The notes beneath the pieces were generated by a model. That model made no database searches, was not told the DNA's origin, and was given only the letters and a program-made list of their open reading frames with translations. From Branchipolynoe longqiensis (Eukaryota; Annelida; Polychaeta; Phyllodocida; Polynoidae): a stretch of 64,000 nt of DNA. Below are positions 46,890-59,900 of the stretch, one piece after another. The first letter of the stretch is position 1; each line of letters opens with the position of its first letter. The position numbers and the translations under genes were made by a program. The stretch spans positions 25,950,363-26,014,362 of the forward strand of contig CM059194.1 in the NCBI GenBank assembly GCA_030323885.1, written 5' to 3'.

Positions 46890-47247
46890 ATTAAAGCTGC
46901 ATAGACCGATGAAAGGATCACATTTTCTAAACCAAAACAATTATCTAGATTTGATTCTCCTTATCTAACATATATACTGGTGCTCTTATTAAGCATTTGT
47001 TGACACATAGGAGGGAATGCTGAGTCAATTTAATAGAATCTGTTACTGCAGAAGCCTATGGTGTTAGAGGTTTGGCGTGTTTGACAGAATTAATTTTGCA
47101 TGGTTGCACTTCACATATCTCAAAAGTAAGTCATATAAAATAAAAATTACTTCAAACTAAAGTAAAGTAGATTATAACGATCAACTTTATATATTTATCT
47201 CAGAAAATGACAGAAACTCAAAACCATTGGACTATGCAACTTTAATA
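46890..47247 (+). mobile_element. TCCGATG palindrome-ended element, copy
   Basis: Starts ttaaagctgcatagaccgat and ends attggactatgcaactttaa, with an intact-looking interior. A further end fragment follows at 47258-47305. Confidence 0.85.
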
Positions 47248-47499
47248 TCTGCATCTAAAATATATGGTAGAAACTCAAAACTACCGGACTTTGCAACTTT
47301 ACAAAGTTACTTCCCAATGTGGGGTTTGAGGTCACGTGGTCTAGGCACATTCCAGAAACCGCAAGAACTAAAACTCCTTATTAGGGCAATAAAGGGGTTT
47401 ATTAAATGAGTTTAACTTTCAAATTTGAGCTATTTTGAGTAGTGTTGCCCAACAATTTTGTATTTGATCAAATAACCAGAATCCCCAAAAGTGGGGCTG

Positions 47500-48135
47500 G
47501 GCAGTCCAATACCAGTTTTATCAGACCAACCCGTCTGTACCAGTTTTATCAGACCAACCCATCTGTACCAGTTTTATCAGACCAACCCATCCAATATCAG
47601 TTTTATCAGACCAACCAGTCCAATACCAGTTTTATCAGACCAACCCATCTGATACCAGTTTTATCAGACCAACCCGTCCAATACCAGTTTTATCAGACCA
47701 ACCAGTCCGATACCAGTTTTATCAGACCAACCCATCTGATACCAGTTTTATCAGACCAACCAGTCCAATACCAGTTTTATCAGACCAACCCATCTGATAC
47801 CAGTTTTATCAGACCAACCCGTCCAATACCAGTTTTATCAGACCAACCAGTCCGATTCCAGTTTTACCAGACCAATCAGTCCGATATACGTTTTATCAGA
47901 CCAATCAGTCCAATAGCACTTTTATCAGACTAACCTGTCCAATACCGGTTTTATAGGGTCAGGCAGTCAAATATATAATTCTTTATTGGACCAGGCAGTT
48001 CAATATAAGTTTTTATTGGATCAGGTTCCAATATCTGTTTCAACAGACCAGGAAGTTCAATTTGATTGGAACGGGCAGTCCAATATTAGTTTTATTGGAC
48101 CGGACAGTTCAAGACCAGCTTTATCACACCAGGCT
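47500..48135. repeat. 30-bp minisatellite (ccagttttatcagaccaacc)
   Basis: About 21 units of 28-30 bp. Because 30 is a multiple of three, it is open in several frames; the longest (47442-47933) reads YQFYQTN / TSFIRPT / PVLSDQP decapeptides. The units decay after 47930. No start context or flanking exon supports a gene. Confidence 0.9.
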
Positions 48136-48239
48136 GGTTACCGGCAACTATCATGGATAATAACACTACTTGGGTATTTAATAAACATATCATATGCCCG
48201 CTTCTTCTGAAGTCGAATTAGCTAATTATGTAAATTAGA

Positions 48240-48739
48240 ATTGCCAATTCCTATTCCGAATCCATGACTTTGGTTTTATATAAATAAATATGATTAACCA
48301 TTCGCTAGTTAACGACCGTTGTCTTCTTCATAGATGATTGTAGTGCATATATATATATATATGTACACATATATATACATGTAATATATATATATATTTG
48401 TATATTAATATATATGTGTATATTAATATATATGTGTATATTCATATATATATATATATATATTTATAGACATATATGCAACTAGATATGGAAATATAGA
48501 TATAGATATGGAAATAATAAACCGGCGTCCTCAACGAGGCATGCGCACCATTTAAGCGATAAATCCCATTTTTGTTAAATAAAAAAAAAAAAAAAGGATT
48601 TACTATTCCCTAACCAACGACCCCAGTCTTCATTTGTACATGATGGCAGTCTTGTAATATATATACACACACACGCAAATCATACGCCTTCCTTCTAGGA
48701 ATCAGCCACACAACGAAACATGTACATATATATAAACAT

Positions 48740-48779
<40 letters not shown>

Positions 48780-49067
48780 TATGAAGAGTTCAGGCGCAAA
48801 ACCATGTAAACGCCCATCCAAAAATCTAGTTAAAATAACAGATCTTTTACTGAAAATAATTTTAATTCTCACTAATTCCACTTTTCTTGTGATGACCTGA
48901 TTATGAAGCAATGAACAAAAAGTAGGGATGTACAAAACCCCAACTTTTTTTATTCTAATGTTTATGGCAATTTTTGGATTGGCGTGTATGTGGTTTTGCG
49001 CCTATATACATGGAAGCTTCCGGCCTTATTATACTCGTATAATGGCTTATACAGCATATATGTATAC

Positions 49068-49103
<36 letters not shown>

Positions 49104-49320
49104 CAATAAATCCCACGTCCACTTCACACAAAAAAAGGGAAAAAAAGGAAAAAGAAAAAAAGAAGAAAAACCAAACAAAGGATTTACTGTCGGCTAGCTA
49201 GGCCCACCGCTGGTGGGGGTGAGGCTAGCCGATATAGACTGTACACGGTGTCGGGTTGCTTGATACACACACACTGAGTGGGTAGCGACTGCCTGTCTGT
49301 ACAAGGTGCGCGCGTCTGCT
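48240..49320. other. 3' flank of CYLD: AT microsatellites
   Basis: tatata arrays at 48348-48475, 48740-48775 and 49065-49103. The sequence tgtacatatatataaacata near 48720 and gcgcaaaaccatgtaaacgc (48790) / tatgtggttttgcgcctata (48988) are inverted pairs, suggesting an eroded MITE of about 290 bp. Any CYLD 3' UTR would lie at 49320 and below. Confidence 0.5.
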
Positions 49321-49511
49321 TTATTTGTACATCATCGTGTCGGTGCTCTGGTACATACACATGTAGCCGTCACACAGTAGGCGCTTCATGGGCTCCGGCA
49401 GCAGCTTGTCGTCCTCCACCGCCATGATGTCGTTCTGCTTCTGATCGGTCAGCCAGTCGTTCATGTCCGGCACCTCTCTCACCTCGGGCACGTTGTAGCC
49501 GTGTTGCTCTC
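49321..49511 (-). CDS. CYLD: CYLD terminal coding exon
   Basis: 191 nt; acceptor gtcggtccag. Encodes [40 protein letters not shown] and ends [10 protein letters not shown] with TAA at 49323-49321. AATAAA overlaps the stop codon. Confidence 0.95.
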
Positions 49512-52500
49512 CTGGACCGACAGATAAACAGTTTGAGAGATTGCGCAGTGATAGATGGTTGATTGGTTGGTTGTTGGGAGTTTTACGTCCTGGCAACATC
49601 TAAGCTCATATCAGGAGGGGTACCGACTTGTGACAGTGCGCACTCATGGCAGCTTTTATAGTGCTGCCCCACTGGGAAATCAGGCCACCGGCACCATGAT
49701 ATGATATCCCACTCAGTCACATTATCCTGACACTGAGCTAACCAGTCCTTGTCCTATCCTATTAATGTCGAGCGCCACCGTAGGAAGCAACAAGTATCAA
49801 TTTTATAAGTCATTGGTTTGACTCAGCTGGGATTCGAACTCCCGACCTTCCGCACTAGAGCCCTGCGTTCTATCCATTCGGCCACCGTGCCCGGTGCAAC
49901 AATACAAATAAGTACAGTTTTTACTTGTCCATAGGACCAGTCTGGTGTGATTTTCAGTTGTCCGTCTGAACTTTGACTTGTCCACAGTATGCATCTTTAT
50001 TATCTCAGTTAACCTCCATGGTCATGGGAAAAAAAATACACAAATAAATCAAAACGACAAACCACATGTCATAAATAATGTAAATTACATTTTAATGACT
50101 TCACACTGGCATGGTAAAGTACTTCACACTGAGTAACTGACATGTTTTTCAGCCCAAAATGTTCACTTGTCCAATGGAAAAGCTCCAGGGATGAGAGTAG
50201 CTTGTGACAAAAAAGTCTGAAAAGTGTCATCTATATTTACGAGCAAAGCAAGTCCCAAGCAGCTGGAGGTATGGGGGGTGCTGTGAGTCCCCCTGAGACA
50301 ATTTTGAATTTGGTGAAATTTCAGGGCCATTTTTAGACAACCTGGGACTACTTTGATGTAGCTGAACAGTCATTTTTCTTTGGGAAATAAGTTGTTTACA
50401 TCCGGTAAATCACATGTCTTGGCATGGAGGAATTATTCAACTTCATATATTTTATGTCAGAAGGACAGCCCCCCCCCCCAACCCCCACCAGTTCTTTTTA
50501 CATCTGATTTACACGAATCTCAGAAATGACCCTTGTGGTCAAGAAAAAAAATCTGAAATCCGCCGAAAATCGGCAATTTCTCATCCTTGAAGCTCAAGCC
50601 ATACTCTGCTTGTCTGTGCCTATTCTCACTTGGCTTGGACAAGCTCCTATTTTGAACGCTGTTGTGTGTGTGTGTGTGTGTGCTGGGATGCGATTAGCCA
50701 TCAGCCAAAAAACTCTGAAAATCAGGCCGGGGGATATGGCCACCGCGGTCGGTGGCAGCACCGACATATACACGGATGAAAGTGGTCTCCGGGAAAAAAA
50801 GCGGAAATGCTGATATTCTCCCATAGGCTTAGCATTATCAGGGAATCGCTGAAAATTCCCGGAAGTCGGATTTCATACGTATTGGTATACACTGCCAGTG
50901 CTGCGCCGTTTGCACCACATATCAGTATACGCTGATAGTGCTGCGGCATTAGAAGGATGTATTAGTAGTATACGCTGCTAGTGCTGCAGCGTTTGCACCA
51001 CATATTAGTATACGCTGATGGTGCTGCAGCGTGAAACAATGTATAGGTTGGTTGGTTGTTGGAGTTTTACGTCCTGGCAACATCTAAGGTCATATCAGGA
51101 AGGGCGCAATGTATTAGTATACACTTATAGCTACAGGAAAAATCCCGGAAATCCGCGAAATCGCGGAGATCCTTCATCCCTGACATATACTAGAGACTAC
51201 ATCGTTATCAATATGCAATGTACTATAGGCCCTACTTTGAAACTTGAAATGCAAGAGGTTTTTTTTTAAAGCAGTAACCTTTCTTCCTTTAAAACAAGAA
51301 GGTTGCTAGCGTAGGCTGCGCAATGCGCTACTTACCCATGCGGTCAGCCATGCTGTCGAAGAACACCCAAGGAGCGCTCGGGCCATTGCCACACTTTACG
51401 AAAGCCACATAGTGACTAGTCTCTATACAGACGACGGCGAAAAGCTCCATCACCTCTCGGTGTACAGGCACCCCGTTCTGCTGCTGAAGGTTGCGTGTGT
51501 TCAGGTACTCTATGTAGGCTGGGTGGGTTTTCAGTTCACGAGGTCGGTGGTTAGAGCGCTTACTATGGCTATGGCTCTGTGAACGGGAGACAGTCATTGT
51601 AAGACAAGTTAGGAGGACTACAGGGTTCGTACACATGTGAAGATATGGAATTCAAGGCTATTTAAAGGTTCTTCAACGATTTTCAAGGCTGGTTTTCAAG
51701 ACTATTTTCATTTGGATTTCAGGAAAACAACAATGGCAAATGGTGATTTGGGATTAATTTAGATCAGTGGGGACAGTTTAATGGAATTCAAAACTTTTCA
51801 AGACTAATTACCCCAAATAGTTTAAATTCAAGGCTTTTCAAGGCCTTGAAATGGGGCAAATGAAGCTCAAGACTTTTCAAGACTTTCCAAGCCCCGTACA
51901 GACCTTGGATATATTCAGATGAATAAATATTTATCCATAAAAAAGAAGATTATGCAGATTCATTCTATATTTGAAATATCATGAGCTATTTAGACTTTAA
52001 CAAACTAGGAATCACCCCCTCCCTCGTTCCACCCCAGCAATAACTGGCCAATCTCGACGTACCTTTCTAAGAAAATTATTACATAGTTCTATCTGATCGA
52101 GTCCAACTTACCTTTCGAAGACAATTATTACAGAAGTTCTATTTGATCTAGTCCAACTTACCATTCTAAGACACTTATTACAGAAGTTCTATTTGATCTA
52201 GTCCAACTTACCATTCTAAGACACTTATTACAGAAGTTCTATTTGATCTAGTCCAACTTACCATTCTAAGACACTTATTACAGAAGTTCTATTTGATCTA
52301 GTCCAACTTACCATTCTAAGACACTTATTACAGAAGTTCTATTTGATCTAGTCCAACTTACCATTCTAAGACACTTATTACAGAAGTTCTATTTGATCTA
52401 GTCCAACTTACCTTTCTAAGACAATTATTACAGAAGGCTATTTGATCCAGTCCGTCCCCAAAGTGGGTATAGCATTCTGTGCATTCGTAGTTAGCGAGCT

Positions 52501-53936
52501 CGCCACAGATTGTACATTCCCGCGGACCTGAGGAAGCACACCAGCACAGGTCAAATGTTATCATGGCTTAAACATTATAAAACCACCAATATATACAGGG
52601 TCCATACACATGTGAAGATATGGAATTCAAGGTTATTTCAAGGTTTTTCAAGGCTGATTTTGATGGGAATTCAAGACTATTTTCATTTGGATATCAGGAA
52701 AAAAACAACAATGGCGAATGGTGATTTAAGACTAATTTACATCAGTGGGTACAGTTTAATGGAATTCAAGGCTTTTCAAGACTAATTACCCAAAATAGGT
52801 TAAATTCAAGGCTTTTCAAGGCCTTGAGATGGGGCAAATGAAGTTCAAGATTTTTCAAGACCTCATACGGACCATGTGTGTGTGTGTATGTAATAAATAA
52901 ATAAATAAATATGCATATATATGCGGTATGCAGGTATTGCAATACCTCAAGGAGTTTGACGCCCCTGCCCTGCAGAGTTGTAAACCACTGCCTTGTGGTA
53001 TAGGTTCTTGACAGAACCAAAGGCTAATGGAGCAAACCCTAAATAGAAAACCATGTCACTGTGGCAGCATCAAGGGCGGTTGATGTATGGAACTCCCAAC
53101 ATCTCCCGACCAGCCACTGCAGGGACAAATAGTTTTGTGGCTGTCTGGACATATTCTTGCCAGTGTGAGACCTCTATTTGCTCCCCGAGAGAGTGCCGCT
53201 GGTAACTTGCAAAAGCCAGCAGCACTTCAACACTTTTGCAGGCAGCTTTCATGAAATGTACAACCGCACAAAACATCATACCGGCTCGGTCGTTGCCCGG
53301 GTTACCAAGGACCACTGCGCTGTTCGATCTCATCTTCCGTCGACAGGGGAAAATCAGCTACGAATGTAGCAAGATGGAATGAACACTTCCAGAAGCTACT
53401 CAACGTCCCTGGTGACATAGATCACGAAGCTCTGGACAACATCTGCGAGGAAGTATGGATGCCCAGCAAATCTTTCGGCCACAGACTCTGGAACAACCAC
53501 CCTACAACCACCCTACTATACGGAGCCGAGGCCTGGACAGTGTACAGACGACAAGTGAAAAAGCTGCATGCCTTCATGAGCAACATCTGCGTTCGATCAT
53601 GAGGCTAACCTGGAAGGACAAAGTGACAAATAAGGAAATACTCGAAAGGACAGGGCTGCCCTCTATGGAAGATCTTTTGATCAAAAAGAATCTCCGGTGG
53701 ACTGGACACCTCATGAGGATGTCATCAGACAGGCTAACAAAGTAGATCCTCTACTCTCAACTGTCTTCTGGTTACAGAAAGAGAGGGTGCCCTCGTCTCC
53801 GGTTCAAGGATACCATCAAGAGAAACCTGAAGCTGAGAAATATTGAGACCGACTCATGGACATCACTCTCACAGCAGAGAGCTAAATGGAGAGCGACAGT
53901 CAAGTAATGAAAGCAGTCTTTGTCGCATCGTGACCG

Positions 53937-53967
<31 letters not shown>

Positions 53968-56900
53968 ATATATAGCAGTTAACAAATTCTATTAAACTAA
54001 ATTCCACTACATATTGTATTCAATTCAAAATTAGCAATATCTCAATAAAATAAAATAAAGATAATGAAAGAAATTCAATTATACAAGAATGTAGATGCTA
54101 TGTTGTTTATGTACACAACAACTGAAAGTGACAAAACAAGGGGAGCCACATGACTATTACTGTCTAGCAGCGAAAACAAGTCATTAGACTTAACCATTAT
54201 GGGCACCATAAATACACCATCACAAAGAATTATAAAAAAATGTCAACCGCACAATTTTGGTAGACTCTTTTACTTAATTGAACATTAATTGAACATTAAT
54301 TGAACTTTAAGCATTTATCTATACATTGATGGAGTGCTGTTCCAGTTTTTTTGATGACTTACCATATTCAAGTATGTCTGTGATGTCCAGGTATAAACTT
54401 GGGACGATTCTTTTATACATCTTATAGCTTTTACCACAACGGGGCATTTGCAATATCAAACATGAGGGTACCTGCGGATAGACAGAAAACATGGCAGGCT
54501 GAGTGCAACTCACAATACTATTCATATGCATGCAAAATATAGGGATGAAAGTGGTCTCGGTCAAAAGACGCAGAAATCAGTCTGAGACCTTCGTGCCAAC
54601 AGCGAATTTAAGCGAAAACGCGGATTCTCCCCCCCCCCCCCCCCCCCCCCCCCCCACACACACACATAGGATTAGCATTGTCAGGGAATGGCGGGGAAAT
54701 GTTGGAAGTCAGGTTTCAACTGTCCTTGTGACTATATTATCGCCCATATCAAACCATTTCTTTTTTGGGTTTTAATGTTCTGGCAACATCTGAAGTCATA
54801 CAAACAGAATTTGGACAAATCAGTTCCTCTCATGTTATATATATATTTAAAATATGTTTAACTTATCGGTAAATATGCAGAGATCTTTGGGAAGTGGGAG
54901 GTGGGGGCGGGGTGAGAGAGGCACATTAACGGGTTGACTAAAGTAAAGCTTGTTTTATTTAACAACGCCTCTAGAGCACATTGCTTTTTAAAATTTTATT
55001 ATCAGCTATTGAACGTAAAACATATGGTCATTCTGACAGATTTCTTGGGAGGAAACCCACTGCCGCCACATAGGCTACTCTTTCCGTTAGCATCAGGGGG
55101 TCTTTTATATGCACTTTCCCACAGACAGGACAGCACATACCACAGCCTTTGATGAACCAGTTATGGACCACTGGTTGGAACGGAAAATAGCCCAAATGGG
55201 TCCACTGAGCAGGATCGATAGGATGACCCACACATTCACAGGTGGACACTCTACTGCCTGAGCTACATCCTTCTCCCTAGGTGGGTGTGTGTGGGGCACA
55301 CACATTCAAAGCGCATTAACTGGTTGAGCTGCTCACCTCGGCGAGTTTAATGTCTGCCTGTAAGAAGGACAGTCCGAGCAGCTGCTGGGAGGTGGGTAAC
55401 ACGAGTCGCTCATCCTTCTCGATGAACAACTGGTAGAAATAGGACTCCTGGCCGTTACTGAAATAAAAACCAAACACAAAGTAAGCATCCAACTCTACAC
55501 ACTTCGGGGACATCATAATTCTTTTTGTGTTAACAAAGAAATCTCAAGTTTATTTACAAAGGGAAACAGGTTCATTACAGGGGTTGATACCCATTTTGAC
55601 GTATCAAATTCCAGGACTTTCTATGGACCTTTTAGTGCAAAAGTCCAGGATGTTTTAAAGACGTTTATTAAAGTAAAATACTCCGAACCATGGCTGTATT
55701 CATAGTTGATTCACTGTGTAAGATGTGAAGTGTAAATAAGCATAAATAAGACAATGGACATATGCAGTTTTAATATAAAAGTCAAGGCGCAGGATAACAA
55801 ACCCACAAAAATCCCTTTAAATACAAAACACCACTGATTAATGAAATATGTCCCTGACACCACAGCTATTTATGATTAAAAACTAATATAGGCTTAGAAA
55901 AAAAAGTCATGCTTTTCCATTTTCCAGGATCTTTAGACAAATTCCAGGACTTTCCAGGCCTAGAATCCTGAATTATAAAATTCCAGATTTCCCAGGTTTT
56001 CAAGGACCCGTGTAAACCCGGTATATAGGCACATGGTAATATACAATACAAATTAGTGCAATTATAATGACGGAAATCAAATCAAGTCCTGATACAAGTA
56101 GTCCGTACATGAGCTCCACCACCACGCGGTGGTTGCAGGAACTACATCGCACACTGACGCAGCTATACTGCGCCAGGTGGCGGCACGCTAGCCACAGGGC
56201 AGTGCCCTCATAGACTACATCACGGTTCCAGCGGTGCGGTGCATTGTGGGATGCATCAGAGTAAAACAAACCAGCGAGAAGCACATGGCACATGCTAATA
56301 CACTGGGTGCAGCTATGAAATGTGCTAGTTTCAGCTCATCTCAGCCCTTGTTTGAAACATAGAATACTAACTAAGAAAATATATATAATAAATTAAGATA
56401 TTAATCTTTTATCCAGCATTGCATTTACATCAATATAATCAGCACATCTTATGCCATGTGCATTTAGATTTAGACAAATCTGGGCACTCAGACTAGTGTT
56501 AGAGCCATAGCCAGTCAGTTTTACTTATTTTATTCATGGTTTTATTTATATCCTATGGTTGATGACATATGTAGAACTAGAAAATGAGTAGGGTTAATTA
56601 GATATTAGTTATATATTTCTCTGATACAAGTGTATGTTGACACATTTGGCATTTTAATATTTAGAACAACAATTAATAATGGTGATGTGGATATCACTGA
56701 TTGTTTTGTGTGGAATTGTATGTTTCTTAGCTCAAAATGTTTAACTATGACTAGTTTCGTCTTAGCTATATTCATCAGATCATTATATTGCATGTGTGCA
56801 TACATGTTTATGCCCAATTGTTATGTATTTCTATTTATTTTGAATAAAATGCCAGTTTTGCCCTACGCGTATCGGCAAATTCAATGGCCGTACGCCTTTG

Positions 56901-59900
56901 CTTTGCTCCCGGCGCCGTTTTCAGCACATGCGCAGTCAGAACGGTGATGTAGTCTATTGGGCTGCCCATTACTGCGTTTGGCTAGCCTCCCCCCACCCCC
57001 CAAATAGAGGCGATGTGGGACCTGGGGCCATATGCATGGAGCAGTGTTAGAGGTGTGTGGTGTTATCCCTCTAACACTGGGTAGCTATCACCGTTTATCG
57101 GCGGCGTCGAGAACTATGTCAAGCTGTATGCATGGGCGCTTAAACGGTGAGTGTTAGCTAAACGTGAGTGTATTTATAGATTTGGGAAATCCCTCTGCGT
57201 TTGTAGCCATATATTAGGCTCAAATCTATTGAATGCGATCATATTTAACAGAATTACATACGCAATAAGTGAAATTTTATCAATTTAACCCTAAAGTCGA
57301 AGCGTTATTAAGGCTACCGCCGCATTGGCGGCGATATTAATAGTTATATTTTCGAATCGACGAACGTACAGTAAACAAACCGCCACCGCCGCCAGTATGG
57401 AACGTGACGTCGATGCGGCGGCAGCGGCGATTTGTTTACATTACGTTCGTCGATTCGAAAAATATAACTATTAATATCGCCGCCAATGCGGCGGTAGCCT
57501 TAATAACGCTTCGAATTTAGGGTTAAATTGGTAAAATTTCACTTATTGGGTAGCTAATTCTGTTAAATATGATCGCATTGAATAGATTTGATAACTAATA
57601 CCGCCTGTAAACCAGCTATTTTCTGGTTTAGCTTAACCTAGTTTAAGCTTGTGGTGTTAGGCCTAACACTGCTCCATGCATACCGACTTTTTGGCGCTAA
57701 ACCAGAAATCCCATCTAAACGCGTTTTGGCTCGCTAACACTGCTTCATGCATATGGCCCCTGGCTGGTCAGGGGGCGGGTCACTTAAATGTGGACGTGGC
57801 TGTGGGAGGATCGTATAATAAACGGTTGAAGCGTATGTGATCGTTTCAATTCATCCGGTGTGTCTGCTTAAGAGCAAGAGTCTGGGGCGGCCGGACAGCG
57901 GCCTATGACATTGGGGCGGTGACCAGGTGGGGATATTTGTGAATAGAATTGACAAATTTTAGACAAACTCTGATAGGGGCTAGTAACAATAGCATACGAT
58001 GGAAATAGTCCAAAGGAATGAGATCCTTATATATGCAGTAGTCCACACATGAGCTCCACTACCATAGAGTGGCAGCAGGGACCGCTCCTGCACCGGCACA
58101 GTTAACTGCGTTAGTTGGTGGTACATTAGCCACTGGGCAGTGCCACAGGGCTGCCATCTACTGCGTGCGGCTAGCGTAACTCCCCGAGGAAGGTGACATG
58201 GGACCCAGCAGGCCAGGGGGTGGACACTTGATCGTGGACGCCGCGGTGAACGGAGAGAGTAACACAATAAACGTGTGGAAGCAAACATGATCGTTCCTCC
58301 TCATTCCCGGGGGGTCTACTACTTGGGGATCAAGTTCCGGGCGGCCAACAAGGGTCCATCACATATACATTACTGAATAAAAGGAAGAACGATGAGGGTG
58401 GGGAAGATTGTTACATCCATTGATTAAGCAAGGAAAATTCCAATTGCAGAAAATTGGTCTTCCACATTCCACTGCTCCTAGTAGTTCCGAGTGCCAGGCT
58501 AGGTAGCGAGAAGCATCAATGTGTAAGTCATTGGTTTGACTCGGCCAGGGTTCGAATCCCATGATACACCACTGGGAAGCAGTCCTACAACTCATTTAGC
58601 CACCACGCCTTATGGTGTCTATCCTGCCACCTTTGCCTGTGGACAAATTAGCAGTAATTATACGGTATCTTCTGTTCTGAGCAGATTCAAACATAATACT
58701 GAATATCAGGCTAAATCTAGGAAGTGAAAGAAGGAAAAAAGACAGGTGCAACTGTTAACATCTTACCTCAGCTTTAGGTAAGGTTCCGCTCTCATTATTT
58801 GTTGAAGTAATGAATTTAAAAACTCCTCAGGATCTAAAATCATAAAAATAGCAATGTAGAAATAGCATTATGACATAGTACAAATACCATTATTAATAGC
58901 ATGCTATTTTCGGGACTATTCACAATGGTTCCTGAACTAGCATTGAAATGGAATATTTAATACCCCAGTCACACGAGGCCTGCGTTCGCTAACGATCGAT
59001 TTGCGACGTCAAAACCTCCTCCTTGCGCCCTCCTTACGCCCTGATTGAGTGCTGTCGCCGCGAGGACGCCAACCTCCCAGCGTCCATTTCGGGAATTTTG
59101 GACGCAAGGAGGTTGCTGCTGCTGCACGTGCAACCTCATTACGTCCTGTTCCGGCGGCGCCATTCAAAATGGTTGGCGACATGGCGCCGACATGGCGCCG
59201 ACATGGCACCGCCCTGGGTTGGCACCAACACATGCGATGCTGCAGTCACCATATGGTCGGCGCCGACATGGCGCCGACATGGCGCCGACATGGCCCCTAC
59301 AACGTATTTGAATCAGTGTATCGAATGGAACGCTGGGTGGTTGGCATCCTTTTGGGCGCAGGGAGGTTGGCGGCGAACGCTGCCTCTCGTGTGACTGGGG
59401 TATAACTGGAACACTTCGGCTACTTATACGCCACCTAGTGGTTGGTTAATATTACTGCCGGAAATCAGCTTTCAACTGTCTTTGGTGTGACTATATTATC
59501 ACCCATGTCTAACTTTCTTGTTTGGGTTTTATGTTCTACCAACATCTAAGGCCAAATAAGAACATGATTCAAACTAACCAATTGCTATTGCTATCTATAT
59601 ATATATATATATATATATATAATACCAAACAGTTAAGTTTTAGGATCATTCTGATCACTACTCCTCTGTTAATAGGTGCTGCCGACGTGCATCATCATAC
59701 GCCACTGATTCTTCAACATGCATGGGTTGTTAATAGCATTTATGTTTGACTAACTTGGTCACTTCGACCAGAGTGGCATCCATTTTAAGTCACATAACAG
59801 TGAGTGTTGTTAACTCTGCCATTAGATAGCGCCATTGACATGGTTTACCGCATAATGGTACAGATGGATGCCATCAGTGCCGCTATATTGAAACGGAACC

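Noticed and set aside
56935..58345. Complete LTR retrotransposon
   Set aside because: LTR-like pieces exist but there is no gag/pol coding sequence or convincing primer-binding site between them; listed only as repeats.
59009..59405. Overlapping ORFs of 64-123 codons on both strands
   Set aside because: All arise from the GC-rich MITE and its atggcgccgac tract; no conserved protein pattern.
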